From assembly GCF_040436345.1 (NCBI RefSeq), contig NC_133230.1:16936197-17000196 (forward strand): a stretch of DNA of 64,000 bases. Direction: 5' to 3'. The number at the start of each line of letters is the position of its first letter. The first letter of the stretch is position 1. The position numbers were made by a program, and so were the translations under genes. Positions 27,401 through 41,100 of this stretch are shown in pieces. Origin of the DNA: Pagrus major (taxonomy: Eukaryota > Chordata > Actinopteri > Spariformes > Sparidae). The notes under the pieces were generated by a model, which had not been told where the DNA came from, searched no databases, and worked only from the letters and a program-made list of their open reading frames with translations.

Positions 27401-28042
27401 TTGGGAGCGATTTCGAGTCAATCGGTCCAAAGAACTGGAAGCTATTGAAAAAATGGGCCACTTTTTTCTTTAAAATATTCACCAAAAATACAAATTTCAC
27501 CGGAATCCGATGTGGACTGCTGTGTCTCATTCAGCAAGTAGAGGACCACATTCGTGACGAATTTCGAGTCAATCGGTCAAAAGACGACCGTAACCCTAAC
27601 CCTAGCTCCATAACCCTAACCCTAACCCTAACCCTAATGCCAGCCTTAAGGCAGTCTCATGAAACATTGTCTCTTTTCACTAAAATATTCACCAAAAATA
27701 CAAATTTCACCGGAATCCGATGGGGACTGCTGTGTCTCGTTCAGCCAGTATAGGAGCACATTTGGGAGCGATTTCGAGTCAATCGGTTCAAAGACCTGGA
27801 AGCTATTGAAAAAATGGGCCACTTTTTTCTTTAAAATATTCACCAAAAACACAAATTTCACCGGAATCCGATGGGGACTGCTGTGTCTCATTCAGCGAGT
27901 AGAGGACCACATTCGTGACGAATTTCGAGTCAATCGGTCAAAAGACGACCGTAACCCTAACCCTAGCTCCATAACCCTAACCCTAACCCTAACCCTAATG
28001 CCAGCCTTAAGGCAGTCTCATGAAACATTGTCTCTTTTCACT

Positions 28043-29650
28043 AAAATATTCACCAAAAATACAAATTTCACCGGAATCCGATGGGGACTGCTGTGTCTCG
28101 TTCAGCCAGTATAGGAGCACATTTGGGATCGATTTCGAGTCAATCGGTTCAAAGACCTGGAAGCTATTGAAAAAATGGGCCACTTTTTTCTTTAAAATAT
28201 TCACCAAAAATACAAATTTCACCGGAATCCGATGGGGACTGCTGTGTCTCGTTCAGCCCGTATAGGAGCACATTTTGGGGCGATTTCGAGTCAATCGGTC
28301 CAAAGACCTGGAAGCTATTGAAAAAATGGGCCACTTTTTTCTTTAAAATATTCACCAAAAATACAAATTTCACCGTAATCCGATGGGGACTGCTGTGTCT
28401 CATTCAGCGAGTAGAGGACCACATTCGTGACGAATTTCGAGTCAATCGGTCAAAAGACGACCGTAACCCTAACCCTAGCTCCATAACCCTAACCCTAACC
28501 CTAACCCTAATGCCAGCCTTAAGGCAGTCTCATGAAACATTGTCTCTTTTCACTAAAATATTCACCAAAAATACAAATTTCACCGGAATCCGATGGGGAC
28601 TGCTGTGTCTCGTTCAACCAGTATAGGAGCACATTTGGGAGCGATTTCGAGTCAATCGGTTCAAAGACCTGGAAGCTATTGAAAAAATGGGCCACTTTTT
28701 TCTTTAAAATATTCACCAAAAATACAAATTTCACCGGAATCCGATGGGGACTGCTGTGTCTCGTTCAGCCAGTATAGGAGCACATTTGGGGGCGATTTCG
28801 AGTCAATCGGTCCAAAGACCTGGAAGCTATTGAAAAAATGGGCCACTTTCTTCTTTAAAATATTCACCAAAAATACAAATTTCACCGGAATCCGATGGGG
28901 ACTGCTGTGTCTCATTCAGCGAGTAGAGGACCACATTCGTGACGAATTTCGAGTCAATCGGTCAAAAGACGACCGTAACCCTAACCCTAGCTCCATAACC
29001 CTAACCCTAACCCTAACCCTAATGCCAGCCTTAAGGCAGTCTCATGAAACATTGTCTCTTTTCACTAAAATATTCACCAAAAATACAAATTTCACCGGAA
29101 TCCGATGGGGACTGCTGTGTCTCGTTCAGCCAGTATAGGAGCACATTTGGTAGCGATTTCGAGTCAATCGGTCCAAAGACCTGGAAGCTATTGAAAAAAT
29201 GGGCCACTTTTTTCTTTAAAATATTCACCAAAAATACAAATTTCACCGTAATCCGATGGGGACTGCTGTGTCTTATTCAGCAAGTAGAGGACCACATTCG
29301 TGACGAATTTCGAGTCAATCGGTCAAAAGACGACCGTAACCCTAACCCTAGCTCCATAACCCTAACCCTAACCCTAACCCTAATGCCAGCCTTAAGGCAG
29401 TCTCATGAAACATTGTCTCTTTTCACTAAAATATTCACCAAAAATACAAATTTCACCGGAATCCGATGGGGACTGCTGTGTCTCGTTCAACCAGTATAGG
29501 AGCACATTTGGGAGCGATTTCGAGTCAATTGGTTCAAAGACCTGGAAGCTATTGAAAAAATGGGCCACTTTTTTCTTTAAAATATTCACCAAAAATACAA
29601 ATTTCACCGGAATCCGATGGGGACTGCTGTGTCTCGTTCAGCCAGTATAG
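28043..29650 (+). repeat. Block shared with 46398-48003 (18355 bp apart)
   Basis: Rare markers recur at a constant offset: GGATCGATTTC, CAGCCCGTATAGG followed by CATTTTGGGGCG, CGTTCAACCAG, GGTAGCGATTTC and TGTCTTATTCAG. Spacing of B units (512, 512, 361 bp) is the same in both copies. A few private changes (TTCTTCTTT at about 28850, AATTGG at about 29528) show that some time has passed since the copy. Confidence 0.8.
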
Positions 29651-32600
29651 GAGCACATTTGGGGGCGATTTCGAGTCAATCGGTCCAAAGACCTGGAAGC
29701 TATTGAAAAAATGGGCCACTTTTTTCTTTAAAATATTCACCAAAAATACAAATTTCACCAGAATCCGATGGGGACTGCTGTGTCTCATTCAGCGAGTAGA
29801 GGACCACATTCGTGACGAATTTCGAGTCAATCGGTCAAAAGACGACCGTAACCCTAACCCTAGCTCCATAACCCTAACCCTAACCCTAACCCTAACCCTA
29901 ATGCCAGCCTTAAGGCAGTCTCATGAAACATTGTCTCTTTTCACTAAAATATTCACCAAAAATACAAATTTCACCGGAATCCGATGGGGACTGCTGTGTC
30001 TCGTTCAGCCAGTATAGGAGCACATTTGTGAGCGATTTCGAGTCAATCGGTTCAAAGACCTGGAAGGTATTGAAAAAATGGGCCACTTTTTTCTTTAAAA
30101 TATTCACCAAAAATACAAATTTCACCGGAATCCGATGGGGAATGGTGTGTCTCGTCCAGCCAGTATAGGAGCACATTTGGGAGCGATTTCGAGTCAATCG
30201 GTCCAAAGACCTGGAAGCTATTGAAAAAATGGGCCACTTTTTTCTTTAAAATATTCACCAAAAATACAAATTTCACCGTAATCCGATGGGGACTGCTGTG
30301 TCTCATTCAGCAAGTAGAGGACCACATTCGTGACGAATTTCGAGTCAATCGGTCAAAAGACGACCGTAACCCTAACCCTAGCTCCATAACCCTAACCCTA
30401 ACCCTAACCCTAATGCCAGCCTTAAGGCAGTCTCATGAAACATTGTCTCTTTTCACTAAAATATTCACCAAAAATACAAATTTCACCGGAATCCGATGGG
30501 GACTGCTGTGTCTCGTTCAGCGAGTAGAGGACCACATTCGTGACGAATTTCGAGTCAATCGGTCAAAAGACGACCGTAACCCTAACCCTAGCTCCATAAC
30601 CCTAACCCTAACCCTAACCCTAATGCCAGCCTTAAGGCAGTCTCATGAAACATTGTCTCTTTTCACTAAAATATTCACCAAAAATACAAATTTCACCGGA
30701 ATCCGATGGGGACTGCTGTGTCTCGTTCAGCCAGTATAGGAGCACATTTGGGAGCGATTTCGAGTCAATCGGTCCAAAGACCTGGAAGCTATTGAAAAAA
30801 TGGGCCACTTTTTTCTTTAAAATATTCACCAAAAATACAAATTTCACCGTAATCCGATGGGGACTGCTGTGTCTCATTCAGCGAGTAGAGGACCACATTC
30901 GTGACGAATTTCGAGTCAATCGGTCAAAAGACGACCGTAACCCTAACCCTAGCTCCATAACCCTAACCCTAACCCTAACCCTAATGCCAGCCTTAAGGCA
31001 GTCTCATGAAACATTGTCTCTTTTCACTAAAATATTCACCAAAAATACAAATTTCACCGGAATCCGATGGGGACTGCTGTGTCTCGTTCAGCCAGTATAG
31101 GAGCACATTTGGGAGCGATTTCGAGTCATTCGGTTCAAAGACCTGGAAGCTATTGAAAAAATGGGCCACTTTTTTCTTTAAAATATTCACCAAAAATACA
31201 AATTTCACCGGAATCCGATGGGGACTGCTGTGTCTCATTCAGCAAGTAGAGGACCACATTCGTGACGAATTTCGAGTCAATCGGTCAAAAGACGACCGTA
31301 ACCCTAACCCTAGCTCCATAACCCTAACCCTAACCCTAACCCTAATGCCAGCCTTAAGGCAGTCTCATCAAACATTGTCTCTTTTCACTAAAATATTCAC
31401 CAAAAATACAAATTTCACCGTAAACCGATGGGGACTGCTGTGTCTCATTCAGCGAGTAGAGGACCACATTCGTGACGAATTTCGAGTCAATCGGTCAAAA
31501 GACGACCGTAACCCTAACCCTAGCTCCATAACCCTAACCCTAACCCTAACCCTAATGCCAGCCTTAAGGCAGTCTCATGAAACATTGTCTCTTTTCACTA
31601 AAATATTCACCAAAAATACAAATTTCACCGGAATCCGATGGGGACTGCTGTGTCTCGTTCAACCAGTATAGGAGCACATTTGGGAGCGATTTCGAGTCAA
31701 TCGGTTCAAAGACCTGGAAGCTATTGAAAAAATGGGCCACTTTTTTCTTTAAAATATTCACCAAAAATACAAATTTCACCGGAATCCGATGGGGACTGCT
31801 GTGTCTCGTTCAGCCAGTATAGGAGCACATTTGGGGGCGATTTCGAGTCAATCGGTCCAAAGACCTGGAAGCTATTGAAAAAATGGGCCACTTTCTTCTT
31901 TAAAATATTCACCAAAAATACAAATTTCACCAGAATCCGATGGGGACTGCTGTGTCTCATTCAGCGAGTAGAGGACCACATTCGTGACGAATTTCGAGTC
32001 AATCGGTCAAAAGACGACCGTAACCCTAACCCTAGCTCCATAACCCTAACCCTAACCCTAACCCTAATGCCAGCCTTAAGGCAGTCTCATGAAACATTGT
32101 CTCTTTTCACTAAAATATTCACCAAAAATACAAATTTCACCGGAATCCGATGGGGACTGCTGTGTCTCGTTCAGCCAGTATAGGAGCACATTTGTGAGCG
32201 ATTTCGAGTCAATCGGTTCAAAGACCTGGAAGCTATTGAAAAAATGGGCCACTTTTTTCTTTAAAATATTCACCAAAAATACAAATTTCACCGGAATCCG
32301 ATGGGGAATGGTGTGTCTCGTCCAGCCAGTATAGGAGCACATTTGGGAGCGATTTCGAGTCAATCGGTCCAAAGACCTGGAAGCTATTGAAAAAATGGGC
32401 CACTTTTTTCTTTAAAATATTCACCAAAAATACAAATTTCACCGTAATCCGATGGGGACTGCTGTGTCTCATTCAGCAAGTAGAGGACCACATTCGTGAC
32501 GAATTTCGAGTCAATCGGTCAAAAGACGACCGTAACCCTAACCCTAGCTCCATAACCCTAACCCTAACCCTAACCCTAATGCCAGCCTTAAGGCAGTCTC

Positions 32601-33265
32601 ATGAAACATTGTCTCTTTTCACTAAAATATTCACCAAAAATACAAATTTCACCGGAATCCGATGGGGACTGCTGTGTCTCGTTCAGCGAGTAGAGGACCA
32701 CATTCGTGACGAATTTCGAGTCAATCGGTCAAAAGACGACCGTAACCCTAACCCTACCTCCATAACCCTAACCCTAACCCTAACCCTAATGCCAGCCTTA
32801 AGGCAGTCTCATGAAACATTGTCTCTTTTCACTAAAATATTCACCAAAAATACAAATTTCACCGGAATCCGATGGGGACTGCTGTGTCTCGTTCAGCCAG
32901 TATAGGAGCACATTTGGGAGCGATTTCGAGTCAATCGGTCCAAAGACCTGGAAGCTATTGAAAAAATGGGCCACTTTTTTCTTTAAAATATTCACCAAAA
33001 ATACAAATTTCACCGTAATCCGATGGGGACTGCTGTGTCTCATTCAGCGAGTAGAGGACCACATTCGTGACGAATTTCGAGTCAATCGGTCAAAAGACGA
33101 CCGTAACCCTAACCCTAGCTCCATAACCCTAACCCTAACCCTAACCCTAATGCCAGCCTTAAGGCAGTCTCATGAAACATTGTCTCTTTTCACTAAAATA
33201 TTCACCAAAAATACAAATTTCACCGGAATCCGATGGGGACTGCTGTGTCTCGTTCAGCCAGTATA
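29428..33265 (+). repeat. Duplication of about 2.17 kb, adjacent copies
   Basis: Copies at about 29428-31100 and 31600-33265 share CGTTCAACCAG (about 29485 and 31658), ACCAGAATCC (about 29757 and 31930) and the unusual GGGGAATGGTGTGTCTCG (about 30137 and 32304). The offset is 2166-2172 bp. The 6-bp difference is one telomeric hexamer. Confidence 0.75.
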
Positions 33266-36200
33266 GGAGCACATTTGGGAGCGATTTCGAGTCAATCGGT
33301 TCAAAGACCTGGAAGCTATTGAAAAAATGGGCCACTTTTTTCTTTAAAATATTCACCAAAAATACAAATTTCACCGTAATCCGATGGGGACTGCTGTGTC
33401 TCATTCAGCAAGTAGAGGACCACATTCGTGACGAATTTCGAGTCAATCGGTCAAAAGACGACCGTAACCCTAACCCTAGCTCCATAACCCTAACCCTAAC
33501 CCTAACCCTAATGCCAGCCTTAAGGCAGTCTCATGAAACATTGTCTCTTTTCACTAAAATATTCACCAAAAATACAAATTTCACCGGAATCCGATGGGGA
33601 CTGCTGTGTCTCGTTCAGCGAGTAGAGGACCACATTCGTGACGAATTTCGAGTCAATCGGTCAAAAGACGACCGTAACCCTAACCCTAGCTCCATAACCC
33701 TAACCCTAACCCTAACCCTAATGCCAGCCTTAAGGCAGTCTCATGAAACATTGTCTCTTTTCACTAAAATATTCACCAAAAATACAAATTTCACCGGAAT
33801 CCGATGGGGACTGCTGTGTCTCGTTCAGCCAGTATAGGAGCACATTTGGGAGCGATTTCGAGTCAATCGGTCCAAAGACCTGGAAGCTATTGAAAAAATG
33901 GGCCACTTTTTTCTTTAAAATATTCACCAAAAATACAAATTTCACCGTAATCCGATGGGGACTGCTGTGTCTCATTCAGCGAGTAGAGGACCACATTCGT
34001 GACGAATTTCGAGTCAATCGGTCAAAAGACGACCGTAACCCTAACCCTAGCTCCATAACCCTAACCCTAACCCTAACCCTAATGCCAGCCTTAAGGCAGT
34101 CTCATGAAACATTGTCTCTTTTCACTAAAATATTCACCAAAAATACAAATTTCACCGGAATCCGATGGGGACTGCTGTGTCTCGTTCAGCCAGTATAGGA
34201 GCACATTTGGGAGCGATTTCGAGTCAATCGGTTCAAAGACCTGGAAGCTATTGAAAAAATGGGCCACTTTTTTCTTTAAAATATTCACCAAAAATACAAA
34301 TTTCACCGGAATCCGATGGGGACTGCTGTGTCTCATTCAGCAAGTAGAGGACCACATTCGTGACGAATTTCGAGTCAATCGGTCAAAAGACGACCGTAAC
34401 CCTAACCCTAGCTCCATAACCCTAACCCTAACCCTAACCCTAATGCCAGCCTTAAGGCAGTCTCATCAAACATTGTCTCTTTTCACTAAAATATTCACCA
34501 AAAATACAAATTTCACCGTAATCCGATGGGGACTGCTGTGTCTCATTCAGCGAGTAGAGGACCACATTCGTGACGAATTTTGAGTCAATCGGTCAAAAGA
34601 CGACCGTAACCCTAACCCTAGCTCCATAACCCTAACCCTAACCCTAACCCTAATGCCAGCCTTAAGGCAGTCTCATGAAACATTGTCTCTTTTCACTAAA
34701 ATATTCACCAAAAATACAAATTTCACCGGAATCCGATGGGGACTGCTGTGTCTCGTTCAACCAGTATAGGAGCACATTTGGGAGCGATTTCGAGTCAATC
34801 GGTTCAAAGACCTGGAAGCTATTGAAAAAATGGGCCACTTTTTTCTTTAAAATATTCACCAAAAATACAAATTTCACCGGAATCCGATGGGGACTGCTGT
34901 GTCTCGTTCAGCCAGTATAGGAGCACATTTGGGGGCGATTTCGAGTCAATCGGTCCAAAGACCTGGAAGCTATTGAAAAAATGGGCCACTTTCTTCTTTA
35001 AAATATTCACCAAAAATACAAATTTCACCGGAATCCGATGGGGACTGCTGTGTCTCATTCAGCGAGTAGAGGACCACATTCGTGACGAATTTCGAGTCAA
35101 TCGGTCAAAAGACGACCGTAACCCTAACCCTAGCTCCATAACCCTAACCCTAACCCTAACCCTAATGCCAGCCTTAAGGCAGTCTCATGAAACATTGTCT
35201 CTTTTCACTAAAATATTCACCAAAAATACAAATTTCACCGGAATCCGATGGGGACTGCTGTGTCTCGTTCAGCCAGTATAGGAGCACATTTGGGAGCGAT
35301 TTCGAGTCAATCGGTTCAAAGACCTGGAAGCTATTGAAAAAATGGGCCACTTTTTTCTTTAAAATATTCACCAAAAATACAAATTTCACCGGAATCCGAT
35401 GGGGACTGCTGTGTCTCATTCAGCAAGTAGAGGACCACATTCGTGACGAATTTCGAGTCAATCGGTCAAAAGACGACCGTAACCCTAACCCTAGCTCCAT
35501 AACCCTAACCCTAACCCTAACCCTAATGCCAGCCTTAAGGCAGTCTCATGAAACATTGTCTCTTTTCACTAAAATATTCACCAAAAATACAAATTTCACC
35601 GTAATCCGATGGGGACTGCTGTGTCTCATTCAGCGAGTAGAGGACCACATTCGTGATGAATTTCGAGTCAATCGGTCAAAAGACGACCGTAACCCTAACC
35701 CTAGCTCCATAACCCTAACCCTAACCCTAACCCTAATGCCAGCCTTAAGGCAGTCTCATGAAACATTGTCTCTTTTCACTAAAATATTCACCAAAAATAC
35801 AAATTTCACCGGAATCCGATGGGGACTGCTGTGTCTCGTTCAGCCAGTATAGGAGCACATTTGGGAGCGATTTCGAGTCAATCGGTCCAAAGACCTGGAA
35901 GCTATTGAAAAAATGGGCCACTTTTTTCTTTAAAATATTCACCAAAAATACAAATTTCACCGGAATCCGATGGGGACTGCTGTGTCTCATTCAGCAAGTA
36001 GAGGACCACATTCGTGACGAATTTCGAGTCAATCGGTCAAAAGACGACCGTAACCCTAACCCTAGCTCCATAACCCTAACCCTAACCCTAATGCCAGCCT
36101 TAAGGCAGTCTCATGAAACATTGTCTCTTTTCACTAAAATATTCACCAAAAATACAAATTTCACCGGAATCCGATGGGGACTGCTGTGTCTCGTTCAGCC

Positions 36201-38156
36201 AGTATAGGAGCACATTTGTGAGCGATTTCGAGTCAATCGGTTCAAAGACCTGGAAGCTATTGAAAAAATGGGCCACTTTTTTCTTTAAAATATTCACCAA
36301 AAATACAAATTTCACCGGAATCCGATGGGGACTGCTGTGTCTCATTCAGCAAGTAGAGGACCACATTCGTGACGAATTTCGAGTCAATCGGTCAAAAGAC
36401 GACCGTAACCCTAACCCTAGCTCCATAACCCTAACCCTAACCCTAACCCTAATGCCAGCCTTAAGGCAGTCTCATGAAACATTGTCTCTTTTCACTAAAA
36501 TATTCACCAAAAATACAAATTTCACCGGAATCCGATGGGGACTGCTGTGTCTCGTTCAGCCAGTATAGGAGCACATTTGGGAGCGATTTCGAGTCAATCG
36601 GTCCAAAGACCTGGAAGCTATTGAAAAAATGGGCCACTTTTTTCTTTAAAATATTCACCAAAAATACAAATTTCACCGTAATCCGATGGGGACTGCTGTG
36701 TCTCATTCAGCGAGTAGAGGACCACATTCGTGACGAATTTCGAGTCAATCGGTCAAAAGACGACCGTAACCCTAACCCTAGCTCCATAACCCTAACCCTA
36801 ACCCTAACCCTAATGCCAGCCTTAAGGCAGTCTCATGAAACATTGTCTCTTTTCACTAAAATATTCACCAAAAATACAAATTTCACCGGAATCCGATGGG
36901 GACTGCTGTGTCTCGTTCAGCCAGTATAGGAGCACATTTGGGAGCGATTTCGAGTCAATCGGTTCAAAGACCTGGAAGCTATTGAAAAAATGGGCCACTT
37001 TTTTCTTTAAAATATTCACCAAAAATACAAATTTCACCGGAATCCGATGGGGACTGCTGTGTCTCATTCAGCAAGTAGAGGACCACATTCGTGACGAATT
37101 TCGAGTCAATCGGTCAAAAGACGACCGTAACCCTAACCCTAGCTCCATAACCCTAACCCTAACCCTAACCCTAATGCCAGCCTTAAGGCAGTCTCATGAA
37201 ACATTGTCTCTTTTCACTAAAATATTCACCAAAAATACAAATTTCACCGTAATCCGATGGGGACTGCTGTGTCTCATTCAGCGAGTAGAGGACCACATTC
37301 GTGACGAATTTCGAGTCAATCGGTCAAAAGACGACCGTAACCCTAACCCTAGCTCCATAACCCTAACCCTAACCCTAACCCTAATGCCAGCCTTAAGGCA
37401 GTCTCATGAAACATTGTCTCTTTTCACTAAAATATTCACCAAAAATACAAATTTCACCGGAATCCGATGGGGACTGCTGTGTCTCGTTCAGCCAGTATAG
37501 GAGCACATTTGGGAGCGATTTCGAGTCAATCGGTCCAAAGACCTGGAAGCTATTGAAAAAATGGGCCACTTTTTTCTTTAAAATATTCACCAAAAATACA
37601 AATTTCACCGGAATCCGATGGGGACTGCTGTGTCTCATTCAGCAAGTAGAGGACCACATTCGTGACGAATTTCGAGTCAATCGGTCAAAAGACGACCGTA
37701 ACCCTAACCCTAGCTCCATAACCCTAACCCTAACCCTAACCCTAACCCTAATGCCAGCCTTAAGGCAGTCTCATGAAACATTGTCTCTTTTCACTAAAAT
37801 ATTCACCAAAAATACAAATTTCACCGGAATCCGATGGGGACTGCTGTGTCTCGTTCAGCCAGTATAGGAGCACATTTGTGAGCGATTTCGAGTCAATCGG
37901 TTCAAAGACCTGGAAGCTATTGAAAAAATGGGCCACTTTTTTCTTTAAAATATTCACCAAAAATACAAATTTCACCGGAATCCGATGGGGACTGCTGTGT
38001 CTCATTCAGCAAGTAGAGGACCACATTCGTGACGAATTTCGAGTCAATCGGTCAAAAGACGACCGTAACCCTAACCCTAGCTCCATAACCCTAACCCTAA
38101 CCCTAACCCTAATGCCAGCCTTAAGGCAGTCTCATGAAACATTGTCTCTTTTCACT

Positions 38157-41100
38157 AAAATATTCACCAAAAATACAAATTTCACCGGAATCCGATGGGG
38201 ACTGCTGTGTCTCGTTCAGCCAGTATAGGAGCACATTTGTGAGCGATTTCGAGTCAATCGGTTCAAAGACCTGGAAGCTATTGAAAAAATGGGCCACTTT
38301 TTTCTTTAAAATATTCACCAAAAATACAAATTTCACCGGAATCCGATGGGGACTGCTGTGTCTCGTTCAGCCAGTATAGGAGCACATTTGGGGGCGATTT
38401 CGAGTCAATCGGTCCAAAGACCTGGAAGCTATTGAAAAAATGGGCCACTTTTTTCTTTAAAATATTCACCAAAAATACAAATTTCACCGTAATCCGATGG
38501 GGACTGCTGTGTCTCATTCAGCAAGTAGAGGACCACATTCGTGACGAATTTCGAGTCAATCGGTCAAAAGACGACCGTAACCCTAACCCTAGCTCCATAA
38601 CCCTAACCCTAACCCTAACCCTAATGCCAGCCTTAAGGCAGTCTCATGAAACATTGTCTCTTTTCACTAAAATATTCACCAAAAATACAAATTTCACCGT
38701 AATCCGATGGGGACTGCTGTGTCTCATTCAGCGAGTAGAGGACCACATTCGTGACGAATTTCGAGTCAATCGGTCAAAAGACGACCGTAACCCTAACCCT
38801 AGCTCCATAACCCTAACCCTAACCCTAACCCTAATGCCAGCCTTAAGGCAGTCTCATGAAACATTGTCTCTTTTCACTAAAATATTCACCAAAAATACAA
38901 ATTTCACCGGAATCCGATGGGGACTGCTGTGTCTCGTTCAGCCAGTATAGGAGCACATTTGGGAGCGATTTCGAGTCAATCGGTCCAAAGACCTGGAAGC
39001 TATTGAAAAAATGGGCCACTTTTTTCTTTAAAATATTCACCAAAAATACAAATTTCACCGTAATCCGATGGGGACTGCTGTGTCTCATTCAGCGAGTAGA
39101 GGACCACATTCGTGACGAATTTCGAGTCAATCGGTCAAAAGACGACCGTAACCCTAACCCTAGCTCCATAACCCTAACCCTAACCCTAACCCTAATGCCA
39201 GCCTTAAGGCAGTCTCATGAAACATTGTCTCTTTTCACTAAAATATTCACCAAAAATACAAATTTCACCGGAATCCGATGGGGACTGCTGTGTCTCGTTC
39301 AGCCAGTATAGGAGCACATTTGGGAGCGATTTCGAGTCAATCGGTTCAAAGACCTGGAAGCTATTGAAAAAATGGGCCACTTTTTTCTTTAAAATATTCA
39401 CCAAAAATACAAATTTCACCGGAATCCGATGGGGACTGCTGTGTCTCATTCAGCAAGTAGAGGACCACATTCGTGACGAATTTCGAGTCAATCGGTCAAA
39501 AGACGACCGTAACCCTAACCCTAGCTCCATAACCCTAACCCTAACCCTAACCCTAATGCCAGCCTTAAGGCAGTCTCATGAAACATTGTCTCTTTTCACT
39601 AAAATATTCACCAAAAATACAAATTTCACCGTAATCCGATGGGGACTGCTGTGTCTCATTCAGCGAGTAGAGGACCACATTCGTGACGAATTTCGAGTCA
39701 ATCGGTCAAAAGACGACCGTAACCCTAACCCTAGCTCCATAACCCTAACCCTAACCCTAACCCTAATGCCAGCCTTAAGGCAGTCTCATGAAACATTGTC
39801 TCTTTTCACTAAAATATTCACCAAAAATACAAATTTCACCGGAATCCGATGGGGACTGCTGTGTCTCGTTCAGCCAGTATAGGAGCACATTTGGGAGCGA
39901 TTTCGAGTCAATCGGTCCAAAGACCTGGAAGCTATTGAAAAAATGGGCCACTTTTTTCTTTAAAATATTCACCAAAAATACAAATTTCACCGGAATCCGA
40001 TGGGGACTGCTGTGTCTCATTCAGCAAGTAGAGGACCACATTCGTGACGAATTTCGAGTCAATCGGTCAAAAGACGACCGTAACCCTAACCCTAGCGCCA
40101 TAACCCTAACCCTAACCCTAACCCTAACCCTAATGCCAGCCTTAAGGCAGTCTCATGAAACATTGTCTCTTTTCACTAAAATATTCACCAAAAATACAAA
40201 TTTCACCGGAATCCGATGGGGACTGCTGTGTCTCGTTCAGCCAGTATAGGAGCACATTTGTGAGCGATTTCGAGTCAATCGGTTCAAAGACCTGGAAGCT
40301 ATTGAAAAAATGGGCCACTTTTTTCTTTAAAATATTCACCAAAAATACAAATTTCACCGGAATCCGATGGGGACTGCTGTGTCTCGTTCAGCGAGTAGAG
40401 GACCACATTCGTGACGAATTTCGAGTCAATCGGTCAAAAGACGACCGTAACCCTAACCCTAGCTCCATAACCCTAACCCTAACCCTAACCCTAATGCCAG
40501 CCTTAAGGCAGTCTCATGAAACATTGTCTCTTTTCACTAAAATATTCACCAAAAATACAAATTTCACCGGAATCCGATGGGGACTGCTGTGTCTCGTTCA
40601 GCCAGTATAGGAGCACATTTGGGAGCGATTTCGAGTCAATCGGTTCAAAGACCTGGAAGCTATTGAAAAAATGGGCCACTTTTTTCTTTAAAATATTCAC
40701 CAAAAATACAAATTTCACCGGAATCCGATGGGGACTGCTGTGTCTCGTTCAGCCAGTATAGGAGCACATTTGGGGGCGATTTCGAGTCAATCGGTCCAAA
40801 GACCTGGAAGCTATTGAAAAAATGGGCCACTTTTTTCTTTAAAATATTCACCAAAAATACAAATTTCACCGTAATCCGATGGGGACTGCTGTGTCTCATT
40901 CAGCAAGTAGAGGACCACATTCGTGACGAATTTCGAGTCAATCGGTCAAAAGACGACCGTAACCCTAACCCTAGCTCCATAACCCTAACCCTAACCCTAA
41001 CCCTAATGCCAGCCTTAAGGCAGTCTCATGAAACATTGTCTCTTTTCACTAAAATATTCACCAAAAATACAAATTTCACCGTAATCCGATGGGGACTGCT